Shown here: one piece after another, positions 37,601 to 46,691 of the stretch
Layout: each line of letters begins with the position of its first letter
Numbering within the stretch: the first letter of the stretch is position 1
Notes under the pieces: generated by a model
What the model was told of the DNA's origin: nothing
Databases searched by the model: none
The model's input: only the letters and a program-made list of their open reading frames with translations
Source: Cladobotryum mycophilum
Lineage: Eukaryota; Ascomycota; Sordariomycetes; Hypocreales; Hypocreaceae
Direction of reading: 5' to 3'
DNA length: 64,000 nt
Assembly: GCA_036429605.1 (NCBI GenBank)
Contig: JAVFKD010000015.1
Span: 1,139,421 to 1,203,420, forward strand
Position numbers and translations under genes: made by a program

Positions 37601-38687
37601 AGGGGTCCTTAAGAGCCTTTCTACCCTCTTGTTAGGTGGTGAGGTCGTTCTTCCGAGCGATGCTGTCTTAGCTGGCGAACAAACGCGGGTCATTGGTGCC
37701 TATGGTCCGGCCGAGTGTACACCGACGAGCACGTTAATAGATCTTACTATCAGCACCGAGGGCATTGGCCGAGCTTCCGGATTGTGCACGTGGATAGTTG
37801 ACGTCGATAATCCCAACATGCTGGCACCTATTGGGGCAACTGGCGAGCTCTGGCTCGAGGGGCCCCTTGTTGGTCAAGGATATCTTAACGATGCCAACAA
37901 AACGGCGGCGGCCTTTGTACAGGATCCGTCATGGTTACTTCTTGGCGATCCCCACTCTGGGCGTCGCGGGCGTCGCGGCCGGCTGTATCGCACCGGAGAT
38001 CTCGTCAGATATAGAGAAGATGGATCACTTGTCTTTATCGGACGCAAAGATACACAGGTCAAGATTCGCGGTCAGCGTGTCGAACTTGGAGAGGTCGAGC
38101 TCCACGTGGGACGAGCACTTGAAACAGCAAGGGGGAAGAGAGACATGCAAATCATCGCTGAGACAATTCAGCCACAGGGAGCGAGCAGCAAAATCTTGGT
38201 GGCTTTCATCACTCTCAACGACGCCGGGAGCATGACAGATGACGAGCATGACAGCGCAGTGCGGAAGATGACGGCTGGGCTGATGGAACATCTAACTAAG
38301 TTGATACCTATATATATGGTGCCCTCTGCATTCATTCCCATCAAAAAGGTACCGATGACAGCCACTGGCAAGATTGATCGACGACGCCTTGGCAATATCG
38401 GATCCTCTTTTACAATGCAGCAAATCGCAGAGCTAAGCCGGTCGGAGGGCGAGCGACGGCCACCACAATCAAACACGGAGGAGCTGATACAATCCTTGTG
38501 GGCGGAGATTCTTCAAATTGACCCAAACAACATTGGCATCGACGACAGTTTCTTCCGTATTGGGGGAGATTCTATCGGAGCTATGAGGCTTGTAGGGTTG
38601 GCACGACAGAAGGGTCTTGTACTTTCAGTGGGAGACATTTTCCGGTATCCTGTTCTTGGTGACATTTCTTCTTTTGTTGATAAATGA
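34690..38687 (+). other. NRPS-1 module 3: C2 plus extra C lobe, A3, T3
   Basis: C2 begins IYPCTPLQEGILLSSL and has SHALMDGSS (second His and Asp of HHxxxDG kept). After its end (PHEYDLGLSAKI..) a second C-terminal condensation lobe follows (about 36070-36770: FFKHIVGADETETTAFWQTH, WAVV-type RAAWSLVASRMT, FQTLLVIQ). It has no N-terminal lobe or His motif. A3 is complete (FTSGSTGTPKG, YAFDVAWSN, YGPAECTPT, RGQRVELGEVE, TATGKIDRR; by-eye code DVSDLGAPTK). T3 keeps GGDSI with Ser at 38571-38573. The protein ends 39 residues later, in VDK. Confidence 0.75.
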
Positions 38688-38855
38688 ATGGTTTTTTTGA
38701 TGGAATTGATGATTGGTATATAGATGATTTATTGCAATGATGTACATGATCAGTTTCTTTATAGCTTGCATTTGGGGAACTCATAGACAAAATATGATTT
38801 GTTGAATACATCATTCGTACGTGCCTATTGGAACATACTCTTTTAATGATGTGCA
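38688..38855. other. Convergent 3' spacer
   Basis: Short AT-rich spacer between the ends of NRPS-1 and the minus-strand gene at 38856-40028. Nothing further seen. Confidence 0.4.
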
Positions 38856-40028
38856 CTACTCATGGGTGACTCTGTAGCCATGTCGGTGTTGTTGTGGTCC
38901 TGATTGTCTGGTTACTCTTGGTGGCGGGTCGATAATGCATGGGACCTCAACCTCGAGCTTCTCACCAGTCGCTTGCAACTTGTACCACGACTTATCAAAT
39001 GTCTTTGCTGAGACCATCTCTCTGGCTTTTTCACTGACCGTCCCACCCCGTGCTAGTAAAACATGCTCAGGTAAAAACGTGATGGTCCTGATGTAGTATT
39101 CGAGCTTTCCTTGTTCCGTCTCGTCCCTGATCCATCGCTTCTGGTGCCAGATGCTCGTGCCTTGCCATCGGGAGACTTCCTTGCTGGCCTCCGAGGCATC
39201 TGGGTAGAGCACGACGCCGTCTGGGCGTTTGAAGAACCAGCGCTGGGACATTTGCTTGGCGATCATGTCGACCTGGTCCTTCTTGCGCTCCAGCGACTCG
39301 AGCTCGATGCGGAACTCGCGCGTGCTGCTTGACATTTGGGCGTTGACGCCCTTGAGCCAGCTGCCCTCGAAGCTCAGCAGCTCGTCATCTTCCCAGTACC
39401 ACCAGTCGGTGTGACGAATGGTCAGGGTGATTTTCCGTGCATACCAGTGCTTCATCTTCATGATCCTGGCTAGTCCGCCCTCCTCTAACTTGTACATCTG
39501 GGCAAAGACCTGCATGCTCTCAATCTCAACCCTCTGATCGGAAGGCGATGCCGATGTTGTCTTCCCCTCGCCATGGCCGTTCTCGTCCTGGGCGAGAAAT
39601 TCCTGGCCGTTCCACTGAGAGATTTGCGTGGTGTACTTTTGCAGGTCCCTTACTTGATTGTAAAAGGGCGGCTGGCGATCACTTTGCGCGAGCCAAATGA
39701 CCTGCTCTCTGAGGATGACGGGCAAGAACCAGGTCTCGCGATAGACGGCGCGACATGTCTGAACCAGTTCGGCGCTGGTCCTGCGGCGTGCAAAGTACGA
39801 GGGCCTCGTGTAGCACGTTGACTCTTCGTACTTGGACTGAGACGAGGTGTCCTCGTAGTCGGTGAGGGTGTATTGGAAGATCTTGCTACGGATTTCTGGG
39901 GGGAAGAGCTTGAATAGAGGTGAGTCGGACTGGGGGTTGATGTCCACGTCCTTTGCGAGGAGCTGTTCATGTAGCGCCGCCATGATTGATGAGGCCGTGG
40001 CTATGTCTTTGAAGAATATTGGTTCCAA
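38856..40028 (-). CDS. DUF7730-like fungal protein of unknown function
   Basis: Intact single-exon gene of 390 codons. It has the layout of a large fungal family: a start motif FKLFPPEIRSKIFQYTLTDY (F-box-like helix pair, residues 43-62), then RPSYFARRRTSAELVQTCRA and VYRETWFLPVILREQVIWLA. A variable middle follows, then WYARKITLTIRHTDWWYWED. The C-terminus is charged and ends in Pro/Arg/His-rich residues. These proteins are often called F-box-like or DUF7730, without known biochemistry. It is convergent with NRPS-1 and not obviously part of the pathway. Codon use and lack of lesions set it apart from its decayed neighbours. Confidence 0.8.
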   Translation of the reverse strand: MEPIFFKDIATASSIMAALHEQLLAKDVDINPQSDSPLFKLFPPEIRSKIFQYTLTDYEDTSSQSKYEESTCYTRPSYFARRRTSAELVQTCRAVYRETWFLPVILREQVIWLAQSDRQPPFYNQVRDLQKYTTQISQWNGQEFLAQDENGHGEGKTTSASPSDQRVEIESMQVFAQMYKLEEGGLARIMKMKHWYARKITLTIRHTDWWYWEDDELLSFEGSWLKGVNAQMSSSTREFRIELESLERKKDQVDMIAKQMSQRWFFKRPDGVVLYPDASEASKEVSRWQGTSIWHQKRWIRDETEQGKLEYYIRTITFLPEHVLLARGGTVSEKAREMVSAKTFDKSWYKLQATGEKLEVEVPCIIDPPPRVTRQSGPQQHRHGYRVTHE

Positions 40029-40543
40029 TATGCTGACGATGACCCGGATATTGAAATTTAAAAGTCAATAGCACCAGGGTTCATGAGTTCAGGCAGCAAT
40101 GCGTCATGGGTGGCGATTGGTGTTGTGCCAGTTTGGGGAATCCGGTTTTGGAGACGGTTAAACAGGCAACCATGCGGGGACACTGTTGGTTCGTTCACAT
40201 GTTGTGACATGATTCTGAAAAGACGCCCCTATTGATATACACAGACTAAAGCTTACCCTAGACAGTCCTCATGTTCGTATTGGGGCTGATCCCAAATCCG
40301 TTACCAAGACAGGAGTTTAATTTCACGTATACGAAGGCCACAATTCACACGAGAGGTTTCTAATGATATTTCTATATCTGATAGTATAATAATTCTATTT
40401 CAAATCTCTGTAGTGATTTAGTGGGAGATTGGTGATGGCCAAATTTAGACAATCTCTTCCCAGCAATGACTGCAATATTTAATACTGGTATCAAAACGCC
40501 TTTGTTCACAGCTATTGTTGGTAATTCGAGAGACTATTCCACT

Positions 40544-41390
40544 TCAAACAGGATTATAGAATCCATTCTGGTCAATGGCGGCAGCATTTACATGATTTCG
40601 GATGATGGTGATCTCGTTCCGAATAGTTGCTCCAGCCGCCGTTTGGTCCGTAGCCCAAAGTGCCTCTAGTCGACCAAGCCAAGTTCTCACAAAGTATCGC
40701 ATGTCGGCAGCAATGAGATTGTAGTAGGATGGTATATACGCATCGAAACTGGCAACCAAGCGAATTTTTCTGCCATAAAAGACCGAATGGGCTTCTTCCG
40801 CAATGCGAAGTTCTCTCCTGAACTCCATCATGACCCGTGTGGCCGCACCGTGAACAATGGGATGGTTTATGTAACTGAATATGGAAATGACCTGAAGAAG
40901 AATCGTATTAGTTATGATATGGATCACGCTGGAGATATCTCTTCAAGCCAAAGAGACAAATCTGACGTGATGATCAGGTCCTTCAATGTCCAGGATATTT
41001 AATTAGTCTCGACTCACATTTCGCATATTTGTCAGTAAAACATCGGCATTGAGCTCGTCACGCACTTCCACAAGCTCGTTCAGGTAGCCTTCAGAGATTA
41101 CATTTCGACGTGTTGCTTGTACTCTACTAAATACCTATGGGTATTATTAGATCGTTGCTAGCTAGCAGCTGAAGGAATGAGTGGACAGCCGTACGTTGGA
41201 TTTAATGCAGTTGAGCTGGTCGTCGGCGAGTACGAAGACATGTCTGTTTTGTAAACTTCCTAGTGAATTCATGAGATGATCTTGAACCGTTGTTAGGGTT
41301 ACTCCGCCGGCAGAAGGACCGACATTTGGGAGTTGTGACACGAGACCCGGCTGCGTTGCGGTGTGTTCAAAGAAAGTTCTTGAGAAGCAT
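40544..41390 (-). CDS. Unrecognised multi-exon protein (3' exons supported; 5' end unclear)
   Basis: Three consecutive exons join in phase 0 with good splice sites: about 41390-41195, 41134-41018 and 40891-40544. The product reads LPNVGPSAGGVTLTTVQDHL, DDQLNCIKSN, then VFSRVQATRRNVISEGYLNE, VLLTNMRN, then INHPIVHGAATRVMMEFRRE and FYGRKIRLVASFDAYIPSYY, ending NGFYNPV at 40544. The helical, charged composition and consistent frame across two introns argue for a real gene. I do not recognise a domain. Upstream of 41390 the frame is closed, so an earlier exon must exist, perhaps on the minus strand near 41529-41771, where MMLSALFMKRTADANELLS begins an ORF. It overlaps the LysM remnant's presumed 5' part on the other strand. 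Confidence 0.45.
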
Positions 41391-41677
41391 ACGGAACTTC
41401 AAGCTGGATATTAGAAACATGGACCCCACGCCTATGTCTGTGCCATTCATTGACAGGTCGCGCAGGCCAGCCTGGCTCCAAGGCTCGACCCAGACATCTG
41501 GCAAGCGACACTTTGAGGGTTTTCATATCTATAAGCAGCAGGACGTGGATGCTATGAAGTCAGACCTTCCAGACACATACAAGACGGTGTTGACGCAGGT
41601 TGTTGTTTGCGATTTGGAGGTATAGTCATTCAAGAGGCTTGAATGGCATGGGAGTTTAGAAAACGATACTATTACAG

Positions 41678-42308
41678 ATTCTGTATGCGATGCTTTGGCA
41701 CTTAGCAGCTCATTCGCATCCGCGGTCCTCTTCATAAACAATGCAGACAGCATCATGAACTGCAAGGGCATTTCTGAAGGAAAGAAGTTGTGTCTCCCAC
41801 TTACATGCGAGAAGACTTACAGCACCAAAGAAGATGGCACTTGCTACCGGGTTGAACATGGCCAGTTCAGCAATGGCGAAGTGGTGGGAGCCATGATTTG
41901 CTACAATCCATGGGCCGATTCTACGTGCAGTAATCTAGTGACAAGTAGCGACAGCGTTTATGGCCGCGCGTCATCTGTTTCTCACCGCAGGGAGGAAGGG
42001 CCAATTTAACTGTACCTAGGTCGACACTAACATCCGGTCCACCCGGTGGCAGTGGCGGGAGTTTGGAAGTCGTTCCGCCCTCCAAGGATGCCAAGGTGGC
42101 CGAAGGAACGACAGATAGGTGTGCGAGGTGGTATACCGTTGATGCTCATGGCAACGGAGAGGCAACGTGCGCAAATATCCGTATCACGGTTTACACCAGA
42201 ATCGACCTCCTCATGGCGGCAAATCCTTCTCTTGGCAAGGACGCTTCAGCCTGCAGTTCCAACTTGAAACCTGGTTTGACGTATTGCTCAATACCGAGTG
42301 CTGGATGA
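41678..42308 (+). pseudogene. LysM-domain secreted protein remnant
   Basis: Chitin-binding LysM protein of the fungal effector/chitinase-associated type. LysM motifs seen: VCDALALSSSFASAVLFINN with NCKGISEGKKLCLPLTC; EDGTCYRVEHGQFSNGE with CYNPWADSTCSNL; and a last one, RCARWYTVDAHGNGEATCAN with LLMAANPSLGKDAS and ending LKPGLTYCSIPSAG. Between the second and third motifs the frame changes near 41966-41971 (one base short). The linker GPPGGSGGSLEVVPP follows in the new frame. No signal peptide is visible: an upstream ORF (to 41619) does not splice in phase to this part. The 5' part is missing or altered, so a fragment is more likely than a working gene. Confidence 0.65.
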
Positions 42309-42426
42309 AAGAATAAGCCAGAGGCTAAGAATTAGGTAGCTTTTCAACCAACAAAATCCCAGGAGCGCCAGCTTCCTATCCGGAGATTTTCTCACCCTCC
42401 CCTGCAGAGTATCACGTCCCAGCGTT

Positions 42427-43392
42427 TCACTGGGCTTCTTGAATCGTTTTCTTCTCTGCCTCTCTCCTCCGTCGCAGGCTGTCGTTCATGGTGTACGGAT
42501 AGCTATTCCACCAACTAACTCGATCAAATTTTTGCTTATCCCTCTGAATAACATTCTGCCATTTACCAAGCCTCTGTTCCGGGCGGTCAAACCATAGGCT
42601 GCCGAGAGAAACCAGTCGAAGGCGTATCCATGGGCTCCACGGCCGCTCATTGGGAAAGCCGTGTGGAATCTCGGGCCCGTGTTCCAGGAAATTGGTGAAG
42701 TATTCACGATCAAGCAGCCATACCCAGGCATCCCTCAAGACCTTGGAAGTTGTCTGCAGTTCATCAAAAGCCAATGCTGGGATAGATGCAGGCAGATTCT
42801 CAAGGGTTTGAAGAGACTTTTCGTCGACAATGAGGCAGTGATCATTCCGTACGTAAAGATTTTCCGTCTCTTTTCCATTTTTCCCGACCCAGTCAAGGAA
42901 TGCTTCGCCAACGGCGGTGAAGTCTTCCTCGCCCTCCTCAGCATCTAGCCCAGCACGCACAGTAGCCTTGTCTGGGTAATCATGAATGACCTCAAGCCAG
43001 AAACGTTTAGCGAGCTCATCAGCGGGCTGAGGATACCCGTCTAACGGGCCATAGTCTGTTTCCCTCTGAATCATCGATTCGGGCCCGGCAACAAATCGCG
43101 TCGCTTGCATCCTCCAGCGAATCCAATCCTCCAATCGTCTAAGACCGTCAGCGAAACGATCGTTTGAAGTGGTGCCTGAGCAGGCGCTATAAATGGTATA
43201 TCCCCATGTAGATGGGGCATGCGTTTTATCAGAACATTGCCTAAGATATGTCAACCGATCATTCGCCAGGTGGTTGTTCTCAATCCATTGTCGTTGCGCT
43301 GGAGAGATCTGGTTGGGGTATCCAGGATATGTGAAACGACCAACACCATCAGGCACTGGCCCTAGATCTGGAGGGGATTGAATTTCAGTCAT
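42427..43392 (-). CDS. Conserved-type fungal protein of unknown function
   Basis: Intact single-exon ORF of 321 codons starting MTEIQSPPDLGPVPDGVGRF. Visible features: STWGYTIYSACSGTTSNDRF followed by LRRLEDWIRWRM, a layout seen in fungus-specific proteins that begin with a short TWG.T[VI]Y block. Near the middle is AFLDWVGKNGKETENLYVRN and DHCLIVDEKSL. The C-terminus has EEWPWSPWI-like RPWSPWIRLRLVSLGSLWFD. No enzyme motif, signal peptide or membrane segment. Composition is normal and it carries no lesions, so it is probably expressed; function unknown. Confidence 0.7.
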   Translation of the reverse strand: MTEIQSPPDLGPVPDGVGRFTYPGYPNQISPAQRQWIENNHLANDRLTYLRQCSDKTHAPSTWGYTIYSACSGTTSNDRFADGLRRLEDWIRWRMQATRFVAGPESMIQRETDYGPLDGYPQPADELAKRFWLEVIHDYPDKATVRAGLDAEEGEEDFTAVGEAFLDWVGKNGKETENLYVRNDHCLIVDEKSLQTLENLPASIPALAFDELQTTSKVLRDAWVWLLDREYFTNFLEHGPEIPHGFPNERPWSPWIRLRLVSLGSLWFDRPEQRLGKWQNVIQRDKQKFDRVSWWNSYPYTMNDSLRRRREAEKKTIQEAQ

Positions 43393-44535
43393 CTTCTTCC
43401 TTTGATGCTTAACTGTTCAGCTTTAAGCGGCGTCGAGAAGAGGACATTGAGGGGAAGATGGAGGCATTTATGGCTGTGAGAATGTGTCGGTGAAGGATGA
43501 ATAGACCGAAACGAAAGGTTACATGCAAGGTGTGAGACGAGTCAAGCGGGGTTGTATGTATGCATCATTTATTCATCGTGATATCCAAAAAAAGACGTTT
43601 GCCTTTTTCCCGGCAGAAAAGATTTCACGTGGGCAAAGGTGAACATTTTGTTTCATTCGGTTGGCCAGGAAGCAAAAGATGGGAGGCGGCAGTATTTCCT
43701 CCAGAAATGTCTACCCTAGAGGCAATGCAGTGGACAAGAATGGGAGAAATGGATTGGTTAAATATCCTAAGGTTTGTGCTAGCATTAAATCTTCATACGT
43801 TCATTTTGATCTACAAGCATCATGTTTAGTATATCCACTCGGTTCGGTGATTCAAACATCACAACTATATTATAGCAATTATTAGAGTAACAGGTAGTCT
43901 TTTCGACTACGGCAATTGTCAATCCATACATCATACTCTAAAGACTAACACCATGACATTCATAGGTTTTCGCTCCCCGTAAATGTTGATAATTGAATGC
44001 CCGAGTATGACTAGCTGTGTCACAGTGAGAGGAGCAAACAGAAAGCACTATGGTCGCAATCACGTATCTAGAATGGAGCGAGGAAGCGAGCCATAAGGCT
44101 GTTGACGATACCCATATTGTTTTCCCAGCTGACCTTGGTGCTTATCAACCAGCCAAGTTCTGCCAAGAGTCTTCTCTTCGAGCGCAATATGTTGCCACAA
44201 AGACTTGTGGTTGCGATACGAAGAGGCTTAGTCCCTACTATAGTCGAAATCTCCTCATTATTAATGAAGAAGCATGTTGGAGTAAAAAGTCCACCCATGC
44301 TGTGTTCCAAAACAATATCCTACTACCAGTTCGTCCCCGAAGCCCCGTTGCATTAATAGCCAGACAACCCTGGTTCGACCCAAGCCCACCGATGCTGTGC
44401 TTGCCGGTTCTCCTTTCGACGACAGAGCCAGACTCTCGATGGCCTAAAGAGGTTTTGAGCGATGGTATAACTTCGTTTGTTTTTCTTATTGGCAGTCATG
44501 GATATTGGCGAAATCTGGTCCTGTCACGACTTTCT
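43393..44535. other. Intergenic region
   Basis: About 1.1 kb with AT-rich patches. A plus-strand ORF at 44050-44550 (166 codons) has no recognisable features and overlaps the end of the gene on the other strand. Nothing is supported. Confidence 0.4.
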
Positions 44536-45000
44536 TTAACAAGGCATTGACAAAATCCAGTTGACGGACTCGCCAGGGTATGTACCCGCCTCAATTTTCC
44601 CATCAAGACGTAATCTTCTTAGCATTTGCTGCTTTGATTGGATCATGAAAAACCAAATCAGGCAAAGAGCGCAGAAGGGAACGCCAACAAAAAACGACAT
44701 GATGGCCGGATCCCAATACAGCCCTTGATTGCAAACACACATAAAGCCGAAAATAAGCATGGTCGAGAACACGATACATCCGAACCCGTGAAATCGTAGA
44801 TCATTGTCGGCCATCCCTGGGCCTTCAAGGGAGAATACACATATGCATTCTGGGAGGTGGAGGATATTCTGAAGTTGTCGGCCCCGTCGTACTATCAGAT
44901 CCCGATGTTTGACAAGTTGATTTCCAATGAGCACGTAAATGCCAGCGAGCAAACACTTGCCAATAACTTTAAAAATAACTTCTCCCACAAGTTTATCCAT
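44536..45000 (-). CDS. Small putative membrane protein, unrecognised
   Basis: 154-codon ORF with three likely membrane segments: VIFKVIGKCLLAGIYVLIG near the start, then FGCIVFSTMLIFGFMCVC and MSFFVGVPFCALCLIWFFMI. Between the last helix and the end is a short basic loop (QSKQQMLRRLRLDGK). No family recognised. The clustered hydrophobic blocks make it more gene-like than its neighbours, but it could also be one exon of something larger. Confidence 0.35.
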   Translation of the reverse strand: MDKLVGEVIFKVIGKCLLAGIYVLIGNQLVKHRDLIVRRGRQLQNILHLPECICVFSLEGPGMADNDLRFHGFGCIVFSTMLIFGFMCVCNQGLYWDPAIMSFFVGVPFCALCLIWFFMIQSKQQMLRRLRLDGKIEAGTYPGESVNWILSMPC

Positions 45001-46240
45001 TTTGATAGAGTGTTTAGGCGATAAATGGGTCGTATTAAGAGAGAATGAACTCGGAGTAATAACAAATTCAATAATGCCTACTCGAATAATTGTGCCGGTA
45101 GGTTTTCCTATGTCTGGTTATGACCTCTTTTTGTGAATTGTAGCAAGCAGAAGGTAGGGGAACGTCTGGTCTTTAATAGCAATGAGATTTTAAAGTATAT
45201 TATTTTATACATGTATAGTTTGCTTCGATCTCCTTAAGGTTTTATTTCATGTGTGAAGATGCTCTTATTCGTGGTTACTTTGCGTACCTACGCACTTTAG
45301 ACTTAGCAGTGCCAGACTCTGATTAGTTACTCGCTTCATCAAGCGAGCTCCAAAGGACGCCACAGGGCAAGACTACAATATTTTAGTATTTCCGACGATC
45401 TCGAGTTTGGGTTCAGTCCAAGCCCAAGCCTCAAGTAAACTTAAATGCCGGGTAGCACTCGACTTTCACGAGTCAAGTTCACTTCGATTGTATGTGTACA
45501 GCACATATACTACCTGGTGGCGTGTGTGGGAATGGAACTTACTGTTTCGTCAAAAAAAGTAGAAAAACTTCTAGGAATTCATAGAGACGAGAGGAATTTG
45601 CAGAGATGCTTGGTGAATTTTGGAAACACGAGAAGGAAGAATGTCTCTGTTGATATCTGATACTTCACTCAGGCTAGAAGGTGGTGTCTTTGTTGTTGGG
45701 TCTCGTTGCGTCTGGTGGAGGCTATCCATCCTACTGGACTGGGGCACGAAAAAGAAGATCAATAGAGTTGGAGTTGATTGAGGAAATAAATGTTTGCAAC
45801 TAGTTACAAGAAGGGAATTGTGGTTTGGCTTATAAACGTATGGTCCAAAGTCACAACCAATAGCTCATGTGAAAGGTCCCGCGACAATGGGGAGCTTCGG
45901 CCCCCTATCAACACCCTCCATCATGCCCAAAAGCTCCAACAAACCGGCACTTCCACCAACGCGAGGAATATAAGGAATCGGTATCCAACGTGTCGTATCG
46001 TATCGAGCGCATTAAAATTCTAGTCATTCCGTTTTAGATCAATGTCATGAAGGAGAGGGCAAAAGACTTATCTCTCATGTCTCATGAGGTGACACTCCCA
46101 AGCTTCCTGGGAAGCCAAACAACTCAAATGTATTGATAGGCCACGAGAGAACTGGAGGCAGTGTAATACCAGCCGCTCAAATTTGGGACGAGGTCGAAAT
46201 ACCTGGCGAGATAAAAGAACGCACAGAGTATTGCAGTCAA
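45001..46240. other. Intergenic region left of the hAT element
   Basis: AT-rich DNA with only short ORFs; nothing supported. It ends at the target duplication of the transposon at 46241. Confidence 0.4.
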
Positions 46241-46268
46241 CCGTCAGTCAGGGCAGCATCCCGATCAA
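46241..46268 (+). repeat. hAT left end: target duplication and terminal inverted repeat
   Basis: Target duplication CCGTCAGT at 46241-46248 followed by the terminal repeat at 46249-46268, starting CAGGG as is usual for hAT elements. Confidence 0.93.
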
Positions 46269-46467
46269 GTCTAGTCATCAAGTCTATCAATCAATCAATC
46301 AAGTGAGGCTATTCCCAATTATCAATCAGTCAAGTTTAAAAAGTCCAAAACTTAATAGACTTGACAAGTATAGGGTAGGATTTTTTTACGGATTATAGTT
46401 ATTCCGATGCTAAAAATAGCAAAAAATTGTAATTATATCACCTTACGATGATACAATTAAAATTTAC

Positions 46468-46539
46468 GCTCATAACAGGATTCGAACCTGCACTTCTTAG
46501 CCTAAATGACCAAGCGTTATACCACTAAACCATATAAGC
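46468..46539 (-). tRNA. tRNA-like sequence inside the hAT element (probably a pseudo-tRNA)
   Basis: On the minus strand 72 bases fold like a tRNA. The acceptor ends GCTTATA and TATGAGC pair over 7 bp (one G-U). A D-arm with AGTGGTA follows, then a T-arm GCAGG-TTCGAAT-CCTGT with the invariant TTCGAAT loop. The anticodon stem (CTTGG/CTAAG) closes a 9-base loop instead of 7, so no anticodon can be read with confidence. It lies between the left terminal repeat and the transposase. A pseudo-tRNA or a tRNA-derived insertion is more likely than a working gene. Confidence 0.5.
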
Positions 46540-46691
46540 TATTGTTATCTTTTCTTTTTCCTTTTCTTTACTAAGTAACATACACATCAGCTATTAGGAA
46601 TTTGATAACACCAATAACACGAAATCGCGATGCGTATCCGCCACATCAACGTCACAACAACATACCTTCCTTCGCACATACGCCCTCAATA

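Larger units (their letters stand above)
28466..38687 (+). pseudogene. Multimodular non-ribosomal peptide synthetase, broken (A-T, C-A-T-E, C-C'-A-T)
   Basis: Cytosolic NRPS assembly line. Domain order read from motifs: A1 (degenerate, truncated), T1 (Ser lost), C1, A2, T2, E1, C2, an extra C-terminal condensation lobe (C'), A3, T3, stop at 38685-38687. The linker signature between C and A recurs (DIWSWNAKVPEP, DIWTWNANVPQS). The likely ATG at 28466 is followed in the same frame by TAA at 28526-28528, then the A1 reading frame. Other lesions: a frame break at a C6 run (29829-29834), an in-frame TAG at 32320-32322 inside A2, and a frame break at a G5 run (33739-33743) inside E1. From 33744 to 38687 the frame is open for over 1,600 codons. 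No thioesterase, reductase or terminal C domain follows T3. Confidence 0.85.

Noticed and set aside
28466..38687. Treating the NRPS breaks as introns
   Set aside because: The break sites lack donor and acceptor pairs and fall in homopolymers; stops are single-codon changes inside conserved motifs.
41290..41619. Plus-strand ORF as first exon of the LysM gene
   Set aside because: Its donor at 41620 is phase 0 while the LysM exon acceptor at 41677 needs a different phase, and it has no signal peptide.
44050..44550. 166-codon plus-strand ORF
   Set aside because: No recognisable features and it overlaps the more convincing membrane-type ORF on the other strand.
46468..46539. Calling a functional tRNA with a named anticodon
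   Set aside because: The anticodon loop is 9 bases with no confident U33, so the identity cannot be read.
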